A stretch of DNA of 13,095 nt from Bacteroidales bacterium (lineage in GTDB: Bacteria > Bacteroidota > Bacteroidia > Bacteroidales > VadinHA17): assembly GCA_012514255.1 (NCBI GenBank), contig JAAZAP010000082.1, positions 1-13,095 of the forward strand. The letters are read 5' to 3'. Shown here piece by piece: positions 1 through 9,806 of this stretch. The stretch's first letter is position 1; every line of letters begins with the position of its first letter. The notes below the pieces were generated by a model. That model did not search any database and was not told the origin of the DNA. It worked only from the letters and a program-made list of their open reading frames with translations. A program made the translations under genes and the position numbers.

Positions 1-804
1 AGGGAGGGCAGCAGGGTAAGAAAGGGAGAACTGCTGGTTAAGATTTACGATGAAGACCTGCAGTCACAGTTGAGACGTGCCGAGCTGCAGGAAAAGCTCC
101 TGGCGGAAAAGCTTGAACGCCAGAGAGTACTGCTCTCAAAGGATGCTGTCAGCAGGGAGTCTTTTGACCAGCTGCAGACAGACTATAACGTTATTCTCGC
201 TGACATGAACCTGCTGAAGGTAAGGATTGCCGAGACCGAGGTGAGGTCGCCTTTTGATGGGGTAATTGGCTTCCGGTATGTGAGTGAAGGCACCTATGTC
301 ACCCCCAATGTGAAGATAGCCCACCTGATTGACCCGTCAACACTCAAGCTGGAGTTTGCAATATCAGAAAAATACATCTCCGAGGACCTGATGGGTAAAC
401 GCATATCATTCGAGACAGAAGGATACCAGGAGGAGTTCTTTGCTACAGTATATGCCATCGACTATCGTATAGACGAGACGACCAGGACCATCGGGCTCAG
501 GGCAAGATACAACAACAGTGACGGACGGTTAGTGCCGGGGATGTTCGCATCACTGACACTCATCACTGATGAGAAACAGAATGCTATCCAGGTACCTACC
601 GAGTCCATAGTTCCTGAGATGAATGAAAAGAAGATCTGGGTTGCCAGGAATGGAAGGGCTTTCCTCATCCCGGTGGTCACCGGTACCAGGACGTCAACAG
701 TGATTGAGGTTCTTACAGGACTGTCGGCAGGAGATACTGTACTCACAACAGGGCTGATGCAATTGAGGGACAACATGCCTGTCAGAATAAATGTCACCGA
801 GTAA
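1..804 (+). CDS. RND efflux periplasmic adaptor (membrane fusion protein, HlyD/AcrA family), 5'-truncated by window edge
   Basis: The frame is open from base 1, so the N-terminus lies outside the window; 267 residues are visible. A TTG at 70 falls inside the frame and should not be taken as the start. The first residues (EGSRVRKGELLVKI) match the first lipoyl half-motif of adaptors. A charged helical hairpin follows at about visible residues 15-75, then the second lipoyl half (RSPFDGVIG, about 82-90). The beta-barrel domain follows (near DPSTLKLEFAIS), with its typical TTRTIGLRARYNN and RLVPGMFASL stretches, then a membrane-proximal C-terminal domain. The family bridges the inner-membrane RND pump and the outer-membrane channel in the periplasm. 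The RND permease gene follows after 41 nt and a TolC-type gene comes after that, so all three parts are encoded together. Substrate unknown. The family call is secure; lipoprotein status and signal peptide cannot be judged because the N-terminus is missing. Confidence 0.93.
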   Translation, partial: REGSRVRKGELLVKIYDEDLQSQLRRAELQEKLLAEKLERQRVLLSKDAVSRESFDQLQTDYNVILADMNLLKVRIAETEVRSPFDGVIGFRYVSEGTYVTPNVKIAHLIDPSTLKLEFAISEKYISEDLMGKRISFETEGYQEEFFATVYAIDYRIDETTRTIGLRARYNNSDGRLVPGMFASLTLITDEKQNAIQVPTESIVPEMNEKKIWVARNGRAFLIPVVTGTRTSTVIEVLTGLSAGDTVLTTGLMQLRDNMPVRINVTE

Positions 805-831
805 TGCCCGCAGCCCCAGACCATTGACAAC

Positions 832-836
832 GGAGG
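832..836 (+). promoter_or_regulatory. Shine-Dalgarno site of the RND permease gene
   Basis: GGAGG ends 9 nt before the ATG at 846 and fixes that start, giving an N-terminus typical of RND permeases (MSLSSLSIQRPVLATV). An ATG at 838 lies between the site and the real start. It reads Met-Lys-Lys and stops at 847-849, overlapping the true start codon as ATGA. It could be a chance start codon or a minimal coupled frame. Strong Shine-Dalgarno sites are less common in Bacteroidota than in most bacteria, so this one stands out. Confidence 0.6.
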
Positions 837-845
837 AATGAAAAA

Positions 846-3800
846 ATGAGTCTATCGTCATTAAGCATACAAAGACCGGTACTTGCCACTGTGATGGCGC
901 TGGTAATACTTATACTTGGAGGAATAGGATACACCTTCCTCGGGGTACGAGACTATCCCAGTGTTGACCCTGCCATTGTGACCGTATCGACCTCCTTCCC
1001 CGGAGCAAACTCTGACGTCATTGAGACACAGATCACTGAGCCGCTTGAATCCGCCATAAACAGTGTCCAGGGCATACGCTCAATATCAAGCTCCAGCAGT
1101 GACGGAAGATCACGCATCACTGTTGAGTTCAAGCTTGAAGTTGATATGGAGACAGCCGTTAACGATGTGCGTGACAAGGTCTCTGGCGCCATGCGCCGAT
1201 TGCCGCAGGATGTTGACCCTCCGGTGGTGCAGAAGGCCGACGCCGACGCTCAGCCTATCTTCGCTGTGACCCTGCGAAGCGACACCAGGTCAATCATTGA
1301 TGTGAGCACATACGCCGAGATAAACTTCAAGGAGAGAATGCAGACCATCACGGGTGTCAGCGACGTTGGAGTATGGGGATCAAAAAAACTGTCAATAAGG
1401 ATGAAGATGGACCCTGCAAGGCTGGCAGCCTACGGTCTTACTCCCCTGGACGTACGGACAGCTGTGACACGGGAGAACATTGAACTGCCGTCAGGAAGGA
1501 TCGAAGGTGATAATACCGAGTTGACTATCAGAACCCTGGGCAGGCTCCGCACGGTGGACGAATTCAATGATCTGATCATCACCAAGAACGGCGACAGGGT
1601 GGTCAAGTTCAGCGATATAGGCGTAGCCGAGATAGACGCCGAGAACATACGCTCGCACCTGACGTCCAACGGGAAACCTGCCGTTAACGTTGTGCTTGTA
1701 CCCCAACCCGGAGCAAACTACATTGATATAGTTGATGAGGCACTACTGATGCTGGAAGATCTCAAGAAGGACCTCCCCGAAGATATCACCACGGAAATCC
1801 TTTTTGACAATACAATCTACATCCGTGAATCTATTAAAGAGGTAAAGAATACCATCTTCATCGCGTTCATGCTGGTGGTGCTGGTAATATTCCTCTTCCT
1901 TCGCAACTGGAGGACCACCCTGATACCTGTTATTGCAATACCGGTAGCGCTCATCGGGGCATTCTTTGTGATGTACCTGGCCGGATTCACAATAAACATC
2001 CTGACTCTCTTTGCCATCGTTCTGGCTATTGGACTTGTTGTGGATGACGCAATAGTGGTTGTTGAGAATATCTACACCAAAGTGGAGCAGGGGATGAAGC
2101 CGTTGGAGGCTGCCCTCAAAGGTTCAAGGGAGATATTCTTCGCCATCATCGCAACAACTGTTACCCTGATAGCCGTATTCATCCCGATAGTCTTCCTTCA
2201 GGGCGTAACGGGAAGGCTTTTCAGGGAGTTCAGCCTGGTGATAGTGGGTGCGGTAATTATCTCATCCTTCCTGGCGCTGACGCTTACACCCATGATCTCT
2301 TCCCGGGTTCTGAAGCATAATGCCATGGAGGGTCGCTTCTATCGTGTAACCGAACCTTTTTTCAGCGGCATGATCAATCTCTACCGCAGATGGATAACGG
2401 GCTTCCTCAAGAAGCGGTACTGGGCCCTGGTAATTATTGTTGCGTCAGGATTGCTGATAGGCCTGTTCTGGTCCATTCTCCCGTCAGAGATGGCTCCACT
2501 GGAGGACCGGGGGTATGTCAATATCAGTGCGCGTGCCACCGAAGGAACATCCTATGAGTACATGACTGACTACATGGAAACGCTCTACCCGGTTGTGCAG
2601 GAGCAGATACCCGAGAGTGACAATATCATGATGATGGTAGGCATGGGAGGAACCAACTCTGCCAACATGAGGGTGAGGCTGCTTGACCGCCGTGAACGCA
2701 AGCGGTCTCAGCAGGAGATAGCAGCAGCTCTCTCTCCCGTCCTCAGGCAATATACCGGTGCCAGGACAATAATGTCGCAGCAGCAGACCTTCGGGTCGCG
2801 CCGCGGTGGCCTGCCTGTTCAGTACGTGATTCAGGCCAAGAACCTGAATGACCTTAAACGGGTCCTGCCCGACTTCATGGCGGAGGTATCGGAAAGCCCC
2901 TTCTTCTCTGCCAGTGATGTGAACCTCAAGTTCACCAAACCGGAACTTACAGTATTGATCAACAGGGAAAAGGCTTCAATGATGGGCGTAAACGTACAGA
3001 ACATAGCCCAGACACTGCAGCTCACCATGAGCGAGCAACGTATCGGATACTATATCCTCAACGGCAAACAGTACCAGATCTTCAGCCAGTTTGACAAGTC
3101 GAAACGAAATGACCCATATGACCTCACCAGCACCTACGTACGGAACGACAAGGGCCAGCTCATTCAGCTTGACAATATTGTGGAGATACGTGAGAGCAGC
3201 CTGCCTCCGCAGCTGTACAGGTATAACAGGTTCGTATCGGCCACCGTATCAGCCGGCCTGGAAGGAAAATATACGCTGGGCGAAGGGATTGAGGAGATGG
3301 ACAGGATAGCCGCGAGGGTGCTTGATGAAAACTTCAGCACAACCCTCTCGGGAGACTCGAAGGATTTTGTGGAGAGCACCTCCAGCCTGCTCTTTGCCTT
3401 TATCCTTGCCGTGGTACTCATCTACCTGGTGCTCTCGGCACAGTTCGAGAGCTTCCGTGACCCTGTAATCATCCTGGTCACTGTACCCCTGGCACTGATA
3501 GGAGCACTGTTCATCATGGTGATAACCGGCCAGACTCTCAACATCTTCAGCCAGATAGGCCTGATCATGCTTATCGGTATGGTTGCCAAGAACGGTATCC
3601 TTATTGTTGAGTTTGCCAACCAGAGACAGCAGGCAGGGCTGAGCGTCATGGAAGCTGCCCGCGAGGGCGCCGTCTCACGATTCCGCCCGGTACTGATGAC
3701 GAGCCTTACAACCATCCTCGGCATAATGCCGCTGGCACTGGCCTCCGGAGCAGGCGCCGAGAGCCGTATTTCAATGGGCGTCACCGTGGTGGGCGGTATG

Positions 3801-3893
3801 TTCTTTGCCACATTCCTTACCTTATTCGTTGTGCCTTCCGTCTACAGCTACCTGGTCGGAAGGAAAAAAGCAGATAAAAACAGAAATGAGTAA
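846..3893 (+). CDS. RND multidrug-type efflux permease (AcrB/MexB-like, HAE1 family)
   Basis: This 1015-residue inner-membrane transporter has the usual family length. By family knowledge it works as a trimer and uses the proton gradient to drive substrates from periplasm or membrane into an outer-membrane channel. The first transmembrane segment is at about residues 10-33, followed by a large periplasmic loop. A helix bundle lies at about 335-490, a helix at about 525-545, a second periplasmic loop follows, and a final bundle is at about 845-1003. The proton-relay residues are present: adjacent Asp400-Asp401 in GLVVDDAIVVVENIY (AcrB Asp407/408) and Lys915 in GMVAKNGILIVEFAN (AcrB Lys940). 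The pump therefore looks intact. Sequence such as LGVRDYPSVDPAIVTVSTSFPGAN fits the HAE1 drug-efflux group; I see no basis for a heavy-metal (CusA) assignment. It sits between adaptor and TolC genes, and its 3' end overlaps the TolC gene by 8 nt, suggesting translational coupling. Substrates (drugs, bile salts, fatty acids or others) cannot be inferred. Confidence 0.97.
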   Translation: MSLSSLSIQRPVLATVMALVILILGGIGYTFLGVRDYPSVDPAIVTVSTSFPGANSDVIETQITEPLESAINSVQGIRSISSSSSDGRSRITVEFKLEVDMETAVNDVRDKVSGAMRRLPQDVDPPVVQKADADAQPIFAVTLRSDTRSIIDVSTYAEINFKERMQTITGVSDVGVWGSKKLSIRMKMDPARLAAYGLTPLDVRTAVTRENIELPSGRIEGDNTELTIRTLGRLRTVDEFNDLIITKNGDRVVKFSDIGVAEIDAENIRSHLTSNGKPAVNVVLVPQPGANYIDIVDEALLMLEDLKKDLPEDITTEILFDNTIYIRESIKEVKNTIFIAFMLVVLVIFLFLRNWRTTLIPVIAIPVALIGAFFVMYLAGFTINILTLFAIVLAIGLVVDDAIVVVENIYTKVEQGMKPLEAALKGSREIFFAIIATTVTLIAVFIPIVFLQGVTGRLFREFSLVIVGAVIISSFLALTLTPMISSRVLKHNAMEGRFYRVTEPFFSGMINLYRRWITGFLKKRYWALVIIVASGLLIGLFWSILPSEMAPLEDRGYVNISARATEGTSYEYMTDYMETLYPVVQEQIPESDNIMMMVGMGGTNSANMRVRLLDRRERKRSQQEIAAALSPVLRQYTGARTIMSQQQTFGSRRGGLPVQYVIQAKNLNDLKRVLPDFMAEVSESPFFSASDVNLKFTKPELTVLINREKASMMGVNVQNIAQTLQLTMSEQRIGYYILNGKQYQIFSQFDKSKRNDPYDLTSTYVRNDKGQLIQLDNIVEIRESSLPPQLYRYNRFVSATVSAGLEGKYTLGEGIEEMDRIAARVLDENFSTTLSGDSKDFVESTSSLLFAFILAVVLIYLVLSAQFESFRDPVIILVTVPLALIGALFIMVITGQTLNIFSQIGLIMLIGMVAKNGILIVEFANQRQQAGLSVMEAAREGAVSRFRPVLMTSLTTILGIMPLALASGAGAESRISMGVTVVGGMFFATFLTLFVVPSVYSYLVGRKKADKNRNE

Positions 3894-5172
3894 CCCAAGG
3901 CTTAAAACAATGATACCGTTTCTCCTGCTGCCACTGGTTGCAGGAGCGCAGAATACAATGAACCTCGACGAGGCTATCATGGTAGCCCTTGAGAACAACT
4001 ACTCACTCAAGATCAGCAGGAATGACGAAACCATAGCGGAAAATAACGTAACCCTGTCACCATTCCTCCCGACAATCACGGGAACAGGCAGACAGTCACA
4101 GACTAACAATAACACAGAGTCGTCAGCTGCTTCATCAGACAAAACCAGGAACAACCTTTACACTGCGGGTGTAACAGTGAACTGGAGACTCTTTGACGGC
4201 CTGGGTATGTTCGCCGACTACAGCAGGCAGCAGGAACTGCTGGCCATGAGCAGTCAGAGGGTGAAGATCAATGTTGAAAACCTCATCATGAGAGTATGCT
4301 CAGAGTACTACAATATCATCGTGCAGCAGAACAGGATGCAGTCTGCCCTTACCTCACTGGCACTCTCAAGGTCAAGGTATGAGAACGCAGAGGAAAAATA
4401 TTTCCTGGGAGTTATCTCAGGACTTGACCTGCAGCAGGCACGAATCGACCTTAATGCGGACAGCTCGGCAGTACTCTCACAGCAGGAGACAGTGATCAGC
4501 GCTTATATCCGGATGACAAACCTGCTCAATGCAGGATATGAAATTGATTTCAACATAAACGACACCATCATCCTGGCACCTGAGATTGATATCGATTCGC
4601 TCCGCGCAAGGACACTGGCATACAATAACCAGCTTATCCTTGCGCGCCAGGGTGAAAGGTTGTCAGATTTTGACCTGCAGTCAGTCAGGGCCGACCGTTA
4701 TCCAACGCTTAACTTCAGTACGGGATACAATTTCTCGCGGAATGAATACCCGTGGCAGGCAGATTCATATAACCAGACCAACGGGCTGAACTGGGGTTTC
4801 AACATGTCATGGAATATCTTCTCGGGTTTTGAGACCAGCCGTCGTGTTGCCAACGCCAGAATAGAGGCTGAAAGCAGCAGGCTCTCCTACTTCGATATAG
4901 AGAATGAGATTCTGGGTGAACTTGACCTGCTGTACAATACGTACAGGAACAATATCATTGTGGCCAGTTTTGAGACCCAGAGTGCAGAGGTTGCTCGGGC
5001 ATCGCTGGAGATAGCCATGGAGCGCTACCGTCTCGGCTCTCTCTCCGGGCTTGAGTTCAGGGAGTACCAGAACAACTACCTGAATGCAATCAACAGGAGA
5101 CTAACAGCGCTGTACCAGGCCAAGATATCCGAGATCGGACTGCGCCTTCTTGCAGGTGAACTAACCGAATAA
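3886..5172 (+). CDS. TolC-family outer-membrane efflux protein
   Basis: This predicted outer-membrane channel has 428 residues from the chosen start. The frame stays open back to an ATG at 3805. The ATG at 3886 is preferred because it gives a proper signal peptide: basic MSNPRLK, a hydrophobic core, and probable cleavage after residue 21 in VAGA|QN. The ATG at 3910 would lose the basic N-region. The mature protein shows the two-fold layout of the family. The first repeat begins MNLDEAIMVALENNYSLKISR, with a strand near VTVNWRLFDG (about 96-105). The second has a matching strand near FNMSWNIFSGF (about 305-315), and long helices follow each strand. KYFLGVISGLDLQQARIDL and RYRLGSLSGLEFREYQNNYL are the equivalent hairpin motifs of the two halves. 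The gene overlaps the end of the permease gene by 8 nt. The channel presumably docks with the pump encoded upstream. Only a weak A/G-rich stretch precedes the start, so translation may rely on coupling. Confidence 0.93.
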   Translation: MSNPRLKTMIPFLLLPLVAGAQNTMNLDEAIMVALENNYSLKISRNDETIAENNVTLSPFLPTITGTGRQSQTNNNTESSAASSDKTRNNLYTAGVTVNWRLFDGLGMFADYSRQQELLAMSSQRVKINVENLIMRVCSEYYNIIVQQNRMQSALTSLALSRSRYENAEEKYFLGVISGLDLQQARIDLNADSSAVLSQQETVISAYIRMTNLLNAGYEIDFNINDTIILAPEIDIDSLRARTLAYNNQLILARQGERLSDFDLQSVRADRYPTLNFSTGYNFSRNEYPWQADSYNQTNGLNWGFNMSWNIFSGFETSRRVANARIEAESSRLSYFDIENEILGELDLLYNTYRNNIIVASFETQSAEVARASLEIAMERYRLGSLSGLEFREYQNNYLNAINRRLTALYQAKISEIGLRLLAGELTE

Positions 5173-5227
5173 TTTAGTTGCTTTATCCCTGAGAAGGATC
5201 TGCCGGGTTGTGCCGGAAGGCTTTTCT

Positions 5228-5242
5228 GTAATCCGGGATTAC
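5228..5242. repeat. Short inverted repeat between convergent genes (weak terminator candidate)
   Basis: GTAATCC and GGATTAC form a perfect 7-bp inverted repeat around a single G at 5235. As RNA it could form a 6-bp stem with a 3-nt loop. It overlaps the dedA stop codon at 5239-5241 and lies 56 nt past the end of the TolC-family gene, where two convergent genes need termination. Neither strand has a proper U-tract after it. On the + strand, a GCC-GGAA-GGC mini-hairpin followed by TTTTCT (5212-5226) precedes it. A real terminator here is possible but not well supported. Confidence 0.25.
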
Positions 5243-5868
5243 CGGGATGTATTGTTACGGTTATTCCTGTAAACCTGGTATCCTTTCCACGCAAGCCATA
5301 GAACAAAGGCTGCTCCAACAGCATACATTATCCAGTCAAGGTAAGGAAGGATATACTCACGCTTGTCATAGGCAAAGTAACCTATCAAAGCAAGGATAAT
5401 ATTCCATATTCCGGCACCGAGAAAGGTGTAAAGCAGGAAGGTGCCTATGGGCATCCGGGAGAGCCCTGCAGGAATAGATATCAGCTGTCGTACCGCAGGC
5501 ACCAGCCTGCCGATGAATGTTGAGGCCTTGCCGTGCTTCAGGAAATACTTCTCCGCCCTTTCTATTCCCTCACGCTTTATCAGTATGGCATGTGCCCATT
5601 TTGTGTCAGCAAGCCTGTAGAGCACAGGCCGTCCAATCCATACAGCAAGGTAGTAGTTTATTACCGCCCCTGTCATTGCGCCGGCGGTGGAGGAAAGAAG
5701 AACACCCCACATCGTAAGCGTCCCCTCCCCTGCTTTCCATGCCGCAAAGGGAACCACTATCTCGGAAGGAAAGGGTATAAATGAACTCTCTATGGTCATA
5801 AGGAGGTATATGGTAAAATAGTTAAGATTAGCCATATACCAGTCAAAAACAGTCTGAAAAACTTCCAT
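5239..5868 (-). CDS. DedA-family (SNARE-associated/VTT domain) membrane protein
   Basis: This 209-residue inner-membrane protein has the usual DedA length. The ATG at 5868 gives MEVFQTVFDWYMANLNYF, followed by the amphipathic and hydrophobic start typical of the family. Diagnostic motifs are ESSFIPFPSEIVVPFAA (residues 27-43) and FIGRLVPAVRQLISIPAG (118-135). The latter contains Arg121 and Arg127, spaced like the essential Arg130/Arg136 of E. coli YqjA. Glycine-rich membrane segments follow at about 141-165, with a C-terminal helix at about 178-196 and a short basic tail. DedA proteins belong to a lipid-scramblase-like superfamily. Some members recycle undecaprenyl phosphate (UptA) or move phosphatidylethanolamine across the inner membrane; which role applies here is not evident. 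The gene lies 70 nt downstream of gyrB on the same strand and may be co-transcribed with it. No clear promoter or Shine-Dalgarno sequence was seen before it. Confidence 0.92.
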   Translation of the reverse strand: MEVFQTVFDWYMANLNYFTIYLLMTIESSFIPFPSEIVVPFAAWKAGEGTLTMWGVLLSSTAGAMTGAVINYYLAVWIGRPVLYRLADTKWAHAILIKREGIERAEKYFLKHGKASTFIGRLVPAVRQLISIPAGLSRMPIGTFLLYTFLGAGIWNIILALIGYFAYDKREYILPYLDWIMYAVGAAFVLWLAWKGYQVYRNNRNNTSR

Positions 5869-5910
5869 CCTAATTATTTTATCATAACAGCATGTCTGCC
5901 TGCCCCCCCA

Positions 5911-5938
5911 CTATTGCCTATTGCCTATAGCCTATTCA
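5911..5938. repeat. Heptanucleotide tandem repeat (four 7-bp units) beside a C7 run
   Basis: Two exact CTATTGC units (5911-5917, 5918-5924) are followed by CTATAGC (one change) and CTATTCA (two changes), ending at 5938. The next bases, CTA (5939-5941), are the complement of the gyrB TAG stop, so the array runs straight into the end of gyrB. A run of seven C lies just to the left at 5903-5909. The array fills much of the 70-nt gap between gyrB and dedA and is read as part of the gyrB 3' end. It resembles the short tandemly repeated heptamers described in cyanobacterial genomes, but here it is only four units long. Confidence 0.7.
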
Positions 5939-7972
<2,034 letters not shown>

Positions 7973-7989
7973 CTACTTATAAAATCACA

Positions 7990-7997
7990 CAAAGGTA
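7990..7997 (-). promoter_or_regulatory. Bacteroidota-type -7 promoter box of gyrB
   Basis: On the - strand this reads TACCTTTG, an exact match to the TAnnTTTG box recognised by the housekeeping sigma factor of Bacteroidota. It lies 68 nt before the gyrB ATG. The predicted transcript would start a few bases downstream, leaving a leader of about 60 nt. About 20 nt upstream is a T-rich stretch (CTCTTTTTC) that only loosely fits the -33 TTTG element. The box sits in the 156-nt spacer between the upstream barrel gene and gyrB, so gyrB can be transcribed independently. Confidence 0.6.
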
Positions 7998-8077
7998 GCA
8001 AAATCTGCCGGTTTTGTTCCTGAAAAAGAGCACAATTCATGAAAAAATATCAACAATTTGTCACCCGTTCAGGCACT

Positions 8078-9772
8078 CTACAGGCTGTACGAAATACCGC
8101 CGGCAAGCATGAAGTTCCTTGCCGGATAATAATTCCATTCAAAGTAGCGACTGTAGGATACATTATTGCACCTGATCCAGAATGATATGTCAGGTGTGTA
8201 CCTGTATTCAATGCCCATATTGAGGTTCGGATGGAATGGCAGCCTGACAGTCTCTTCAGGCGCCCTTACCCTTGCATACCTGTCCCCTGTGAGTATGAGG
8301 TCAGCCGAAGCAATGATCTTGTTTCTCAGGTTATATGCAGCTCCTATTGTTCCGTCCCAGGAGGGTTTGTGCCATGCGTACTCCTGTCCGGACAGATCGT
8401 AGCCGTAATAGTTACCATCAAATGACAGTGTCAGCTGGCGGTTGACCGGCACCTTCAGTCCGCCGTGCACCTTCAGCAGGTTACCGTCAGAGTAAAGGGG
8501 CACAAACCAGTTGCCCCCCGGCCCGAGCGTATCATTCATGAACAGCAGCATGTCCTTGAAGAGGGTGTAGCTGACATCAAGTGCATAGGATGCGCTGACG
8601 TTCACGGTGCCTGAGAGGCCTGCCTTGATCCTGAGCTGGTTGTCGGTATTACGGAGGTTATAGAGGGTATCACCGGGAAGCATCCAGGGATTTACAAGCG
8701 CCGTGTTTCTTGCCTGATTGTTCTCGAGGTTACCGTCAATGGAGGCGGCGAACCGCAGGAACTTCGGGATAATCCTGAAGGTGAACATGGCATCAGGGTA
8801 GAAGAACATATAAAGCCTGGTCTCACCGCCTACCAGCGGATCATGGTTCTCCTTGAGGTCCGCGGCTATCTTCGCTCCGAAACGGAAACGCCACTCTTCA
8901 TTGCCCTTTGTGATATAAGGGGTCAGGCTTAACAGGTTCCTGGCCTTATGGTCAATGCCCTTTGCAAAAAGATAGAGGTCATACTCCGCATCTAATCCGG
9001 CATAGAGTCCAAACATCTCAGTGCCGGCACTGATTTTCAGCCCGGGATTATGCTGCAAGCCATCTCCCTTCCTTGTGAACAGGTTGTACTTCAGTGAGGC
9101 ATCCCAGATAAGCTCGCTGGAGTCGGTCTCCATGGTGAAGTACCTCGCCTGACCGGTAATGTCATAATAGAGAGACCGCAAATCCTTTCGCTCCGGATCA
9201 TACCCGATCACATCAGGGTCAATACCATAGGCATGACGCGTCATCTGCCTGAAGTCGATGTCAGCGTCAAACCTGCTCTTCCTGAAATATTTCCTGCCAT
9301 AGAGGATAGCCTGGTTATCAAGGAAGCCCGCATATACCCTTCTGTCATTCTCCAGCTCTATCCTGCCTGCAGAACCGTAAGTACGGGTGAAGAGGCCTAT
9401 GGCGCCGTTGTTCGACCTTTCATTCGAGACACTTATTTCCAGGAAGGGTGAGATGTATGTTCCCATACCGAGGCTGACATACCCCTTCTTCAGCTCAGGA
9501 AGCGGATCAGGTGAAAGCACTGCCGATTTGATTGGGCTCACCTCGTAGACGGGAACGAAAGAGCCGGGAGTGAAATCGTAATCAAACCGTATCTCCACGG
9601 TGGCTGTATCTTCAGCCTCCGGGAGCAGGACTCGCTTGTCAACCTCATGCAGCGTAGGCTTATAGGGATTATAGAGAGTGACTGATCTCCTTATGGTCTC
9701 ATCCTCTGTCTGGGCGCTGGCAGCCAACGTGATCAGAAACACTGCAGCCGTGATATATCCTTTTGTTTTCAT
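8078..9772 (-). CDS. Predicted outer-membrane beta-barrel protein of unknown function (second gene of TPR-barrel pair)
   Basis: This is a 564-residue exported protein. The frame runs back to 9844, inside the upstream gene. The ATG at 9772 is preferred because it opens with a clean signal peptide (MKTKGYITAAVFLITLAASA, cleavage before QTED) and leaves a 34-nt gap. After a periplasmic N-terminal stretch (about 21-95, with TLYNPYKPTLHEVDKR and PLPELKKGYVSLGMG), the rest alternates aromatic/hydrophobic and polar residues. Repeated strand-turn patterns such as GLYAGLDAEYDLYLFAKG and ISFWIRCNNVSYSRYF suggest a barrel of many strands. The protein ends in hydrophobic MLAGGISYSL, as barrels often do. 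I see no clear TonB box, plug domain or calcium-binding motif, so an automatic TonB-dependent receptor label would be weakly supported. It most likely shares a transcript with the TPR gene. A porin, an export channel or an assembly factor are all open. Location is fairly sure; function is unknown. Confidence 0.75.
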   Translation of the reverse strand: MKTKGYITAAVFLITLAASAQTEDETIRRSVTLYNPYKPTLHEVDKRVLLPEAEDTATVEIRFDYDFTPGSFVPVYEVSPIKSAVLSPDPLPELKKGYVSLGMGTYISPFLEISVSNERSNNGAIGLFTRTYGSAGRIELENDRRVYAGFLDNQAILYGRKYFRKSRFDADIDFRQMTRHAYGIDPDVIGYDPERKDLRSLYYDITGQARYFTMETDSSELIWDASLKYNLFTRKGDGLQHNPGLKISAGTEMFGLYAGLDAEYDLYLFAKGIDHKARNLLSLTPYITKGNEEWRFRFGAKIAADLKENHDPLVGGETRLYMFFYPDAMFTFRIIPKFLRFAASIDGNLENNQARNTALVNPWMLPGDTLYNLRNTDNQLRIKAGLSGTVNVSASYALDVSYTLFKDMLLFMNDTLGPGGNWFVPLYSDGNLLKVHGGLKVPVNRQLTLSFDGNYYGYDLSGQEYAWHKPSWDGTIGAAYNLRNKIIASADLILTGDRYARVRAPEETVRLPFHPNLNMGIEYRYTPDISFWIRCNNVSYSRYFEWNYYPARNFMLAGGISYSL

Positions 9773-9806
9773 TGTCTTCTCATTCTGTTTGATCAGTTCA
9801 TTTGAT

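Noticed and set aside
462..830. 122-codon open frame on the - strand opposite the adaptor gene
   Set aside because: The adaptor frame is clearly coding by family motifs; the opposite frame has no motif or signal.
3422..3811. 129-codon open frame on the - strand inside the RND permease gene
   Set aside because: It is antisense to conserved transmembrane segments including the Lys915 motif, and its composition looks like a shadow frame.
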